From Chloroflexota bacterium (GTDB lineage: Bacteria; Chloroflexota; Limnocylindria; Limnocylindrales; CSP1-4), in NCBI GenBank assembly GCA_021786915.1, contig JAJYMP010000428.1, positions 1 through 15,003 on the forward strand: 15,003 nucleotides of DNA, read 5' to 3'. How positions within the stretch are numbered: the stretch's first letter is position 1; each line of letters opens with the position of its first letter. The position numbers and the translations under genes were made by a program. Below are positions 6,012 through 12,564 of this stretch, one piece after another. The notes beneath the pieces are model-generated. The model saw only the letters and a list, made by a program, of their open reading frames with translations, had not been told where the DNA came from and ran no database searches.

Positions 6012-7256
6012 TCAGGCGCGGTCGAGCGCGGCCGCGATGTCCGCAAGCAAGTCGTCGGGTGATTCGATGCCCACCGATAGGCGCACCAGGCCTGGGTCGA
6101 CGGCCAGCGGCGACGTTGCGACGGACATGTGGGTCATCGCGGCCGGCACTTCGACCAGCGACTCGACCCCGCCGAGCGACTCGGCGAGCGTGAACAGGCG
6201 GGTCCCCTCGCAGAACGCGATGGCCCGGTCCGCCGACGACCTGCCCGCGCGGCCGCCCGGGGCGGGGATGAACGACAGCATTCCGCCAAACGCAGGCTCG
6301 CCGGTCTCCGCGTGGCGCATCTGGCGTGCGGCCGTGGCGGCGCCCGGGTGTGCGTGCGGCCCGTCGCGGAGCCCCGGATAGCCGACCCATGCGACGTCCG
6401 CGCGCCCAGCGAGGAGATCCGCCACGAGACCAGCGTTTGCGGAGTGGCGAGCCATCCGCAGCGGCAGCGTCCGGAGCCCCCGCAAGACGAGGAAGCAGTC
6501 GAACGGCCCGGGAACGGCGCCCATGGCGTTCTGAAGGAACCGCAGGCGTTCCGCGAGGTCGTCATCGCTCACCACGACCACCCCCAGGACCACGTCTGAG
6601 TGGCCTCCCAGGTACTTCGTGGCGGAGTGCAGGACAACGTCCGCGCCGAGCGCTAGGGGGCGCTGCAACGCCGGCGAGGCGAACGTGTTGTCGACGACCA
6701 GCCTCGGCCGGTCGGGCCGGCCTACGCCGCGGTCGCTGACGAACGAGGCGACGCTCGCGATGTCGACGACCTTGAGCAGCGGGTTGGACGGCGTCTCGAC
6801 CCAGACGAGCCGGGTCCGCTCGTCCACCACTGTGCTCAGGGCCGCGATGCCGCCAGCGGCGAGGTCGATGTACGTCGCGTGCGCGCCACCCCCGGCATGG
6901 TGCACTCGCTCGAGGTACCGGAAGGTTCCCCCGTACACGTCGTCGCCCACGATGATCTCGCTGCCCGGACCCGCGAGCTGGGCGATGGCCGCCGTGGCCG
7001 CCGAGCCCGACGCGAACGCGATCCCGTGGCGGCCGCCCTCCAGGTCCGCGACGGCGCGCTCGAGGCGCTCCCGGGTCGGGTTCTGGGAGCGGGCGTACTC
7101 GTAGCCGCGCCGAGGCCGAGCCACGCCGTCCTGGGCGTAGGTGGACGTCTGGTAGATGGGCGGGGCAACGGCGCCGGTGGCCTCGTCGGGCTCGGGGCCG
7201 ACGCGCACGGCCCGCGTGGCGAAGGCATCGGTGTGGTCTGCGCTGTGGGACTTCAT
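6012..7256 (-). CDS. Cystathionine gamma-synthase/lyase family PLP enzyme
   Basis: A 414-residue cytoplasmic enzyme of the Cys/Met-metabolism PLP family, acting on sulfur amino acids through a pyridoxal-phosphate Schiff base. Visible motifs are YEYARSQNPT (Tyr54, Arg56, cofactor phosphate contacts across the dimer), DDVYGGT (Tyr109 stacks on PLP), VVDNTF (Asp189) and SATKYLGGH with the PLP-binding Lys214. Length and motifs fit MetB/MetC-type proteins, but synthase, gamma-lyase and related activities cannot be separated from sequence alone. The ATG at 7256 begins MKSHSADHTDAF, which matches the family N-terminus; the frame upstream of it is shadow of the thioredoxin gene. It starts 32 bases after the TlpA-like gene, so the two are probably one transcript. 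Confidence 0.93.
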   Translation of the reverse strand: MKSHSADHTDAFATRAVRVGPEPDEATGAVAPPIYQTSTYAQDGVARPRRGYEYARSQNPTRERLERAVADLEGGRHGIAFASGSAATAAIAQLAGPGSEIIVGDDVYGGTFRYLERVHHAGGGAHATYIDLAAGGIAALSTVVDERTRLVWVETPSNPLLKVVDIASVASFVSDRGVGRPDRPRLVVDNTFASPALQRPLALGADVVLHSATKYLGGHSDVVLGVVVVSDDDLAERLRFLQNAMGAVPGPFDCFLVLRGLRTLPLRMARHSANAGLVADLLAGRADVAWVGYPGLRDGPHAHPGAATAARQMRHAETGEPAFGGMLSFIPAPGGRAGRSSADRAIAFCEGTRLFTLAESLGGVESLVEVPAAMTHMSVATSPLAVDPGLVRLSVGIESPDDLLADIAAALDRA

Positions 7257-7288
7257 GGGAACCTTGTCTGGCGGGAGGGGTCGATCGG

Positions 7289-7882
7289 TCAGGGCAGGAT
7301 GGTGGCGACGGCCTTCTCCATGTCGTCCGGCGACAGGGCGCCGATCTTGATGTCCTTGATGGTCCCGTCGCTCCCGATGAGGATGTGCGTCGGGATCCCC
7401 ACCAGGGAGTACGCGCTGGCGATCTTGTCGCCCGGGTCGACCACGATGGGGAACGTGAGCCCGGCGCGCTGGGCGTAGGCCTTGACGTCCGTCGGGGGCT
7501 CGCTGATGAAGACGGCGAGCACGTTGAGCCCCCTGCCACGGTACTTCTCGTAGGTGGCCTCGAAGTCCGCCGCCTCCGCGCGGCAGTCGCGGCACCACGA
7601 CGCGCCGAAGTTGAGCCACAGCGGCTTGCCGGCGTAGTCGGAGAGCGAGATCGTGGACCCGTCGTAGGCGACCCCGGTGAACGGCGTCGGCGACTTGCCG
7701 ACCGTCGGCGGCGTGATCCCGCTCGCGGCCCGAATGTCGACCGAGGTGATCCCGTCGTCGGACTGGCCGATGTACCACGTGAGGGCGCCGATGGCCGCGA
7801 TGGTCGCGCCCAGCACCAGGACGGTCTGGAGGCGGCCGGCGATCGGCCGCGAACCGCGGATGGAACCGAGCGCAACGCCCAC
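7289..7882 (-). CDS. TlpA-like membrane-anchored thioredoxin
   Basis: A 197-residue thiol-disulfide oxidoreductase facing outside the membrane. One anchor helix lies at about residues 18-38. The redoxin domain (about 62-197) has the active site WCRDC (Cys97-Cys100) after LWLNFGAS, and the cis-proline loop GIPTH (Pro164), both typical of TlpA/ResA/CcmG relatives. Such proteins reduce disulfides in cytochrome c maturation or copper-site assembly; the true partner is unknown. The GTG at 7882 was chosen because AGGAG lies 6 bases upstream. The frame remains open to GTG/ATG-type codons near 7954, but that would put 24 extra polar residues before the anchor. It is followed 32 bases later by the PLP enzyme gene. 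Confidence 0.92.
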   Translation of the reverse strand: MGVALGSIRGSRPIAGRLQTVLVLGATIAAIGALTWYIGQSDDGITSVDIRAASGITPPTVGKSPTPFTGVAYDGSTISLSDYAGKPLWLNFGASWCRDCRAEAADFEATYEKYRGRGLNVLAVFISEPPTDVKAYAQRAGLTFPIVVDPGDKIASAYSLVGIPTHILIGSDGTIKDIKIGALSPDDMEKAVATILP

Positions 7883-7941
7883 ATCGAACTCCTGTCGCCC
7901 AGTGCGGGCGGCCACTCTGTTACCCGAAGATCCGCCCGGAA

Positions 7942-7979
7942 CGGACCGTCTCATGATCGGACCGTCCGATCGGACCGTC
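7942..7979. repeat. Three copies of CGGACCGTC, two forming a palindrome
   Basis: CGGACCGTC occurs at 7942-7950, 7958-7966 and 7971-7979. Around the middle copy there is a perfect inverted repeat GATCGGAC-C-GTCCGATC (7955-7971) with a single central base. It lies about 73-88 bases upstream of the TlpA-like start, a good position for a repressor operator. No T-run accompanies it, so it is unlikely to be a terminator for the kinase gene. Confidence 0.6.
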
Positions 7980-7990
7980 GATGGGCGCCC

Positions 7991-8019
7991 GGTCAGGTCT
8001 TGGTCAAGACTCGGTCAAG
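7991..8019 (-). promoter_or_regulatory. Triple 11-bp repeat upstream of the TlpA-CGS operon
   Basis: The plus strand has GGTCAGG, GGTCAAG and GGTCAAG starting at 7991, 8002 and 8013, exactly 11 bases apart. On the minus strand these are TTGAC-N6-TTGAC-N6-CTGAC. It sits between the kinase stop and the TlpA-like gene, about 108 bases before the latter. It resembles the array ahead of the response regulator gene. Confidence 0.55.
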
Positions 8020-8044
8020 CGAATCGAGCCGCTCCCCGGACTTC

Positions 8045-9136
8045 TCAAGACGCCGGGAGCTCGAGGAGGAAGGTCGCTCCCGTGCCGATTCCCGCGCTCT
8101 CCGCCCACGCGCGGCCCCCCATGGCGTCGGCGAGGGCCCGAACGATGGCGAGGCCGATACCGGCCCCGCCGTCGGCGCGCGTGCGGGCTGAGTCGACGCG
8201 GTAGAAGCGCTCGAAGACCGCCTCCAGCTGGTCCAGCGCGAGCCCCTGGCCGTGGTCGGTCACCCAGAGTCGGCCGCCTTCGGATGTCGCGCTCGCCGCG
8301 ATGTGGATCGAGGAGCCGTCAGGCGCATGTCGGAGCGCATTCGACACGTAGTTCGACACGATCTGCGCGACCCGGTCGCGGTCCGCGAGCACGACAACCT
8401 GCCGCGTTGGTGCCGACAGCTCGATGCCGCGCGCGTCGGCCTGTGGCGCGAAGCGGGCGGCCACCTCTCGGGCGACCTCGGCCGCGTCGACCTCCTCGGT
8501 GTGGAGTGGGAGCTGGTGCGCCTCGGCCCGCCACAGCTCGGCGAGCTCGTTGACCATCCGCGTGAGCCGGGAGGTCTCCGCGCGGAGGAGATGCCACGTC
8601 TGGGCGCTCGGGGTCACCACGCCGTCCTCGAGCCCCTCGAGGTAGCCGTCGAGCGTCGCCAGCGGCGTACGCAGCTCGTGGGCGACGTCGCCCACGAGCT
8701 GGAGCCGCCTGCGCTCGGTGGCCTCGAGGGACGCGGCCATCTCGTTGAACGACGCAGCAAGCTCGGCGATCTCGCCCGGCTCGTCGGTCTCGACCCGCTC
8801 GGCGTAGTGGCCGGCGGCGATCCGCCGCGACGCCTCGGCCAGGCGCGTGACGGGGCGAGCGATCCGGGCGGCCACCGCGAGGCTCACGGCGGCCGCGGTC
8901 ACGAGCGCGATAACGGTGGCGGCCAGGAGCGCCCGTCGCATCGCGTCGACGAATGCCATCTGGGTCGCCATCGCCATGGCCTGGCCCATCGGGTCGCCCG
9001 GGACATGGCCCATCGCCTCCGAGAAGTAGTGGGGCCCCACGAGCAGGACTGCGGCTCCGACGGTCCCGAGCGCGGCGGCAGCCACGGCCACGAACGCCGC
9101 GAGGAGCCGGGCGCGGAGCGAGCGCGGAATCGTCAC
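8045..9136 (-). CDS. Sensor histidine kinase (HAMP, HisKA, HATPase)
   Basis: A 363-residue membrane sensor kinase. Helix one is residues 11-34 and helix two about 69-90, enclosing a short outer loop (about 35-68) rich in Met and His (HYFSEAMGHVPGDPMGQAMA and onward). HAMP covers about 90-142. The H-box VAHELRTPLA holds the phospho-accepting His153. The ATPase domain shows the N-box NYVSNALRH (Asn266), G1 DHGQGL (294-299), F-box FERFYR and G2 GAGIGL (324-329), all intact. The GTG start at 9136 overlaps the response regulator stop by four bases (GTGA). A longer open frame upstream is shadow of the regulator gene. It should phosphorylate the adjacent regulator; the signal is unknown, and the loop composition makes a metal ion a fair guess. 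Confidence 0.95.
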   Translation of the reverse strand: MTIPRSLRARLLAAFVAVAAAALGTVGAAVLLVGPHYFSEAMGHVPGDPMGQAMAMATQMAFVDAMRRALLAATVIALVTAAAVSLAVAARIARPVTRLAEASRRIAAGHYAERVETDEPGEIAELAASFNEMAASLEATERRRLQLVGDVAHELRTPLATLDGYLEGLEDGVVTPSAQTWHLLRAETSRLTRMVNELAELWRAEAHQLPLHTEEVDAAEVAREVAARFAPQADARGIELSAPTRQVVVLADRDRVAQIVSNYVSNALRHAPDGSSIHIAASATSEGGRLWVTDHGQGLALDQLEAVFERFYRVDSARTRADGGAGIGLAIVRALADAMGGRAWAESAGIGTGATFLLELPAS

Positions 9137-9900
9137 TGCGACTCGCGGAGCCGGTAGCCGACGCCCCGGACGGTGTCGATGAAGCGCGGATCGGCAGCAT
9201 CGTCGCCGAGCTTCCGGCGGATGTTCGCGATGTGGACGTCGACCAAGTGGTCGTCCGCGAAGTTGTCCCCGCCCCAGACCACCTCGAACAGCCGCGCTCG
9301 GGAGAGAACGATCCCGGGCAGCCGCGCGAGCGCCACGAGGACGTCGAACTCGGTGGCCGTCAGCTCCACCTCCCGGCCGTCGACCCTCACAGAGCGTCGC
9401 GCCTCGTCCACCGCAAGGCCGGGCGGAGAGGCCTCGCGGGCGCCCGCGGCAGAGGCCGTCGACCGCGGCCTCCTGAGGAGGGCCTTGATCCGGGCGACCA
9501 GCTCGCGCGGCGAGAACGGCTTCGCCAGGTAGTCGTCTGCCCCCACGGTGAGGCCGACGATGCGGTCGACCTCCTCGCTCCGGGCGGTCAGCATCAGAAC
9601 GTACGCGTCTGAGAAGCCGCGGATCTGCTTGCACACCTCGATCCCGTCCAGCCCGGGGAGCATGAGGTCCAGCACCACGACATCCGGCCAAAAGTCGCGC
9701 ACCGCGGACACGGCGGAGATGCCATCGCCAACCGTCCGAGCCTGCCAGCCCTCGCGTTCCACGTACCCGACAACGAGCTCCGCAATGGGCGGCTCGTCGT
9801 CCACCACCAGGATGCGCGGGACGCCACGTGGCGCGAGCACCGCGGCATCGCCCGGGAAGGCGGGGTGGTCGGAGACCGGCTGGTCCGTGGCTTCGAGCAT
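9133..9900 (-). CDS. OmpR/PhoB-family response regulator
   Basis: A 255-residue DNA-binding response regulator. The receiver domain (about 28-143) has the acidic pair Asp34-Asp35, the phosphorylation site Asp78 (VVVLDLMLPGLDG), Thr105 and Lys127 (AKPFSP). A variable linker precedes a winged-helix domain (about 160-253) with TATEFDVLVALAR, a recognition helix in DHLVDVHIANIRRKLG and the terminal hairpin FIDTVRGVGYRL. The ATG at 9900 gives a 27-residue extension before the receiver; AGGA lies about 6 bases upstream. It overlaps the kinase gene and should be its partner. An 11-base repeat array about 100 bases upstream suggests autoregulation, and related arrays occur at four other promoters in this window. 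Confidence 0.96.
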   Translation of the reverse strand: MLEATDQPVSDHPAFPGDAAVLAPRGVPRILVVDDEPPIAELVVGYVEREGWQARTVGDGISAVSAVRDFWPDVVVLDLMLPGLDGIEVCKQIRGFSDAYVLMLTARSEEVDRIVGLTVGADDYLAKPFSPRELVARIKALLRRPRSTASAAGAREASPPGLAVDEARRSVRVDGREVELTATEFDVLVALARLPGIVLSRARLFEVVWGGDNFADDHLVDVHIANIRRKLGDDAADPRFIDTVRGVGYRLRESQ

Positions 9901-10184
9901 GGTGGTCCTGCAACGGTGGCCGTCGCGACTTCATCGCGAGGTCGGCAACGGCGCTACTCATCTTTCTGCAGAGCCCCTCCGAACGCCATGGAGACGGGGG
10001 CAAGGGTGCCTCAAGAAAGGGTCAAGGAACCGCCCGACACTGCATCCACGATGTTGGGGTGGCCGGCGGCAGGGTCACGATGGTCCCTCGGCCATGCGTC
10101 GATAGGTCGTTCAGCACGTCACGGCGAGGTCGGAAGACTTGAGAGTCGGCATCAAGTCGTCCTGCTGAGTCTCTGCAGGCTGTA
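9901..10184. other. Divergent control region between the two-component system and the Nramp-type gene
   Basis: 284 bases without a gene. It holds the TCAAG-type 11-base array (10000-10026). Nearer the transporter, TTGAG (10139-10143), a CTGAG (10165-10169) and a CTGCAG palindrome are seen, but they do not form an 11-base array. No clear -35/-10 pair was found on either strand. Confidence 0.5.
10000..10026 (-). promoter_or_regulatory. Triple 11-bp repeat upstream of the response regulator gene
   Basis: CAAG occurs at 10001, 10012 and 10023, exactly 11 bases apart. On the minus strand the cores read TTGAC-N6-TTGAG-N6-TTGCC, the last one degenerate. It lies about 100 bases before the response regulator start, with the same orientation and nearly the same distance as the array before the TlpA-like gene. 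This fits autoregulation; the transporter on the other side could also be controlled. Confidence 0.5.
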
Positions 10185-11468
10185 TTGAATGGTGCACTCG
10201 TGGCCGCGTCCCTCTCAGACCCCTTTGGCGCCGCAATCGCGCGCCGCGCCGCCCACGTGCTCCGGGTCCTGGGCCCAGCCTGGATCGTGATGATCGCGGA
10301 TGTCGATGCCGCGTCCGTGATAACGGCCGCCCAAGCCGGCAGCTCGTTCGGGTATGCGATGCTCCTGCCGCTGCTCGTCCTCGTCCCGGTGCTCTACCTG
10401 GTCCAGGAGATGACCTCACGCCTTGCGGTTGTGACCGGCCTGGGCCACGCCGAACTGATTCGCGAGCGCTATGGGATGCGCTGGGGGGCCGTCGCGGTAC
10501 TGTCGATGGTGTCGATCGATATGGTCGCCTACGTGGCTGAGTTCGCCGGTATCGTCCTCGGGGCCAGCATCGTCGGTGTCCCAGCCCCGGCGGTGGTGCT
10601 TGGCGCGCTCGTCTTTCACTCGGCCGTCGTTCTGACCGGCAGCTACGCGCGGTTCGAGCGGCTCGTGCTCGTGTTGTCGCTCGGACTCTTTGCGTTCGTC
10701 GCGCTTGCCCTGGCGGCCCGTCCTGACCCCGGCTCCGTGCTCGCTGGATTCGGGCCCGCGGGCCAGGTCGGTCGCGGCGACGGGTATCTGCAGCTCGTGG
10801 TGGCGACGACCGGCGCTGTGATCATGCCGTGGATGCTCTTCTACCAGCAGGCGGCGACCGTCGACAAGGGGCTCGGTCGACAAGACCTCGGCGCGGCTCG
10901 ACTCGAGACATTGGTCGGCGCCGCCGTCAGCCAGATCCTCATGGCTGCCGTGGTCGTCGCGGCGGCCGCCGCCACGGCGGTTGGGGCCGGCTCGTCTCTC
11001 TCGGCGGGCGGCATGGTCCTCCCGGCCGGACTTGCCGGCCTGGCCGTCGGTGGCGGCGCGGGCCTGATCGCCGTGGGCATGGTCGGCTCCGGTTTGCTCG
11101 CAGCGATTGTCATTTCGCTCTCGTCCGCCTGGGCGTGGGCCGAACTCTTCCAGTGGCCGAGGAGCCTGAACCTCAGTCCTCGGAAGGCTCCGCTCTTCTA
11201 CGGGCTCTACCTGATCGAGATCATCCCGGCCGCCATCGTGGCCCTTGTGGCCACCGACCTCGTCGCGGTCGTGGTGAACGCGATGGTTTTGAATGTGCTG
11301 GTCCTCGTGGTGCCGTTGACGTTTCTGATCCTTCTGACGAGCGACCGCGAGGTCGTTGGAGACCTTGCCAGCTCACTCGTCCGCAGCGTTGTGCTGTGGG
11401 CGATCGCGGCAGTCCTTCTCGCGCTCGGCCTATGGAGCACCGTGAGCATGCTCGTTCGCGCGGGCTGA
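10185..11468 (+). CDS. Atypical Nramp-family (SLC11-like) metal transporter
   Basis: A 427-residue polytopic membrane protein with about eleven helices, of the Nramp fold. Helix one reads LGPAWIVMIADVDAASVITA, so the usual DPGN metal-site motif is replaced by DVDA (Asp39, Asp41). Helix six reads TGAVIMPWMLFYQQAATVDKG in place of the usual MPH motif. These changes place it in the Nramp-related branch, members of which have been shown or proposed to move Mg2+ or other ions rather than only Mn2+/Fe2+; the substrate here is unknown. The TTG at 10185 (GCAGG about 5 bases upstream) is the chosen start; a GTG at 10200 is possible. Divergent from the two-component genes. Length is typical of the family. 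Confidence 0.88.
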   Translation: MNGALVAASLSDPFGAAIARRAAHVLRVLGPAWIVMIADVDAASVITAAQAGSSFGYAMLLPLLVLVPVLYLVQEMTSRLAVVTGLGHAELIRERYGMRWGAVAVLSMVSIDMVAYVAEFAGIVLGASIVGVPAPAVVLGALVFHSAVVLTGSYARFERLVLVLSLGLFAFVALALAARPDPGSVLAGFGPAGQVGRGDGYLQLVVATTGAVIMPWMLFYQQAATVDKGLGRQDLGAARLETLVGAAVSQILMAAVVVAAAAATAVGAGSSLSAGGMVLPAGLAGLAVGGGAGLIAVGMVGSGLLAAIVISLSSAWAWAELFQWPRSLNLSPRKAPLFYGLYLIEIIPAAIVALVATDLVAVVVNAMVLNVLVLVVPLTFLILLTSDREVVGDLASSLVRSVVLWAIAAVLLALGLWSTVSMLVRAG

Positions 11469-11640
11469 CCGGACCAAGACGGACCCAACCTCTGAGGCTC
11501 CGGCCCGACGTCCGGCGCATCCGCCGACATCAGCCGTCTGGGCCTGGTGGATGAGCTTGTAGGCGTTGGCGCTCGCCAAAACACGATGAATGTACACAAT
11601 TCCTATTGACCTATGGACGCACGAGTGGCAGTCTTCCCGC
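11469..11640. other. Boundary gap between chromosome-like and element-like genes
   Basis: About 170 bases, locally richer in A/T near its right end. It includes a short inverted repeat TTGGCG-CT-CGCCAA (11566-11579) followed by AA. No tRNA gene, integrase or recognisable attachment site is visible, so an exact element border cannot be placed. Confidence 0.4.
11606..11634 (+). promoter_or_regulatory. Candidate promoter of the Phd-like operon
   Basis: TTGACC (11606-11611), a 17-base spacer and CAGTCT (11629-11634) lie 6 bases before the ATG at 11641. The -35 is good and the -10 matches only at its A and final T. If right, the transcript would be leaderless, which would fit the absence of a Shine-Dalgarno. 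Confidence 0.3.
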
Positions 11641-11946
11641 ATGGTCGTGACGGTAAGGACCCTCAGGCGCAACCTCGCGGACTACGCGGACCGCGCCGCT
11701 CGCGGCGAGAGCATCGTGGTCCTCCGCCACGGCCGTCCATGGGCCCTGCTCCGCCCGCTCCTCCCGGGCGAGCGCTGCAGGGCCCTGTCGGTGACCGCGT
11801 TCCGCCAGGACCTCCGCGGGGGGCTGCTGCGGGCGCGGCGGTCGCCGGTCGCCCTCACCTGGCGGGGGCGGCCGCTCGGCGTGGTGGTCTGCGACGTGCC
11901 CGCCGGGTACGTCCTCGAGGAAGAGGAAGAGGAGGACCTGCGGTGA
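11641..11946 (+). CDS. Tandem Phd/YefM-like antitoxin-fold protein
   Basis: A 101-residue protein made of two similar halves. The first (residues 3-40: VTVRTLRRNLADYADRAARG then SIVVLRHGRPWALLRPL) is a good Phd/YefM N-terminal DNA-binding and dimerisation fold. The second (49-83: LSVTAFRQDLRGGLLRARRS then PVALTWRGRPLGVVV) repeats the same layout in diverged form. The acidic tail EEEEEEDLR ends the protein. Such antitoxins bind operator DNA and neutralise RelE- or Doc-type toxins, but no toxin gene lies on either side. The ATG at 11641 is chosen because it begins directly before the fold; an in-frame upstream GTG at 11590 adds 17 residues unlike the family. Its stop overlaps the next gene by four bases. 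Confidence 0.75.
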   Translation: MVVTVRTLRRNLADYADRAARGESIVVLRHGRPWALLRPLLPGERCRALSVTAFRQDLRGGLLRARRSPVALTWRGRPLGVVVCDVPAGYVLEEEEEEDLR

Positions 11947-12545
11947 CCCTGGGGCGCGACGTCGAGGCGCTCGGCATGCGCGAGGTGCGCGAGCGGATCC
12001 GGGCGGTGGTCGCGCGGACGGCCGACTCGGGGCCGCTCGTCATCATGCAGCACGGCGAGCCCGCCGCGGTGATGCTCCGGTTCGAGGAGGCAGAGTGCTG
12101 GGGCAGGGTCGAGCGGGGCCTCGCGGCGCTCCACGCGCTCGAGGTCTACCCCGAGCTCGTGCGGGGCACGGCGCAGATGGGCGACATGGTCCGGGGCGAC
12201 CTGCGCCCGACCCGCGCCGCGGTCCGCGACCTCGACGCGGAGCCGCGCGAGGTGCTCGGCCCGCTCGCGACGGTCCAGATCACGGATCTGCGCGAGCGGC
12301 TCGCGGCGTGCCTCGACGAGGTCTCCGGCGGGCGGGCGCTGTCCGTGGTGTCGAGCGGCAGGTTCGCCGCCACGCTCATCAGCCCGCGCGAGTTCGACCG
12401 CATCCGGCGGCTGCACCGGGCGGTCGCCTGGTTCGCCGCCGCGGGACTCGACCTGGCGTCGGCCGACGAGGCGGACGTCGCGGCGTTCGTCCGCGCGTAC
12501 CGCCAGGGCGGCGGAGCGTCGCGCGCGGGGGCGGCCGCCGGCTGA
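11943..12545 (+). CDS. Second tandem Phd/YefM-like protein
   Basis: A 200-residue protein with two Phd-like segments. Residues 8-47 (EALGMREVRERIRAVVARTA then PLVIMQHGEPAAVMLRFEE) and 109-152 (ATVQITDLRERLAACLDEVS then ALSVVSSGRFAATLISPREF) have the helix, then beta-hairpin pattern of the antitoxin fold, each followed by a helical extension. The GTG start overlaps the previous stop (GTGA), so the two proteins are made together and may heterodimerise. It ends 19 bases before the pilin-like gene. With no toxin present, a role as transcription regulator of the transfer genes is the simplest inference. A function in plasmid or element stability through a distant toxin is the alternative. Confidence 0.7.
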   Translation: MTLGRDVEALGMREVRERIRAVVARTADSGPLVIMQHGEPAAVMLRFEEAECWGRVERGLAALHALEVYPELVRGTAQMGDMVRGDLRPTRAAVRDLDAEPREVLGPLATVQITDLRERLAACLDEVSGGRALSVVSSGRFAATLISPREFDRIRRLHRAVAWFAAAGLDLASADEADVAAFVRAYRQGGGASRAGAAAG

Positions 12546-12564
12546 CGGCGGCGGGAGGACGGCG

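Noticed and set aside
6012..7778. A 588-codon open frame that would join the PLP enzyme to a long N-terminal extension.
   Set aside because: The extension is an arginine-rich reading of the TlpA-like gene in another frame; the enzyme's natural start at 7256 fits the family.
8045..10003. A 652-codon open frame that would place an extra domain before the histidine kinase.
   Set aside because: The upstream part is a shadow of the response regulator gene; the kinase GTG at 9136 overlaps the regulator stop in the usual GTGA way.
11566..11579. TTGGCG-CT-CGCCAA as a Rho-independent terminator of the Nramp-type gene.
   Set aside because: Loop too small for a full stem and no T-run follows on the plus strand.
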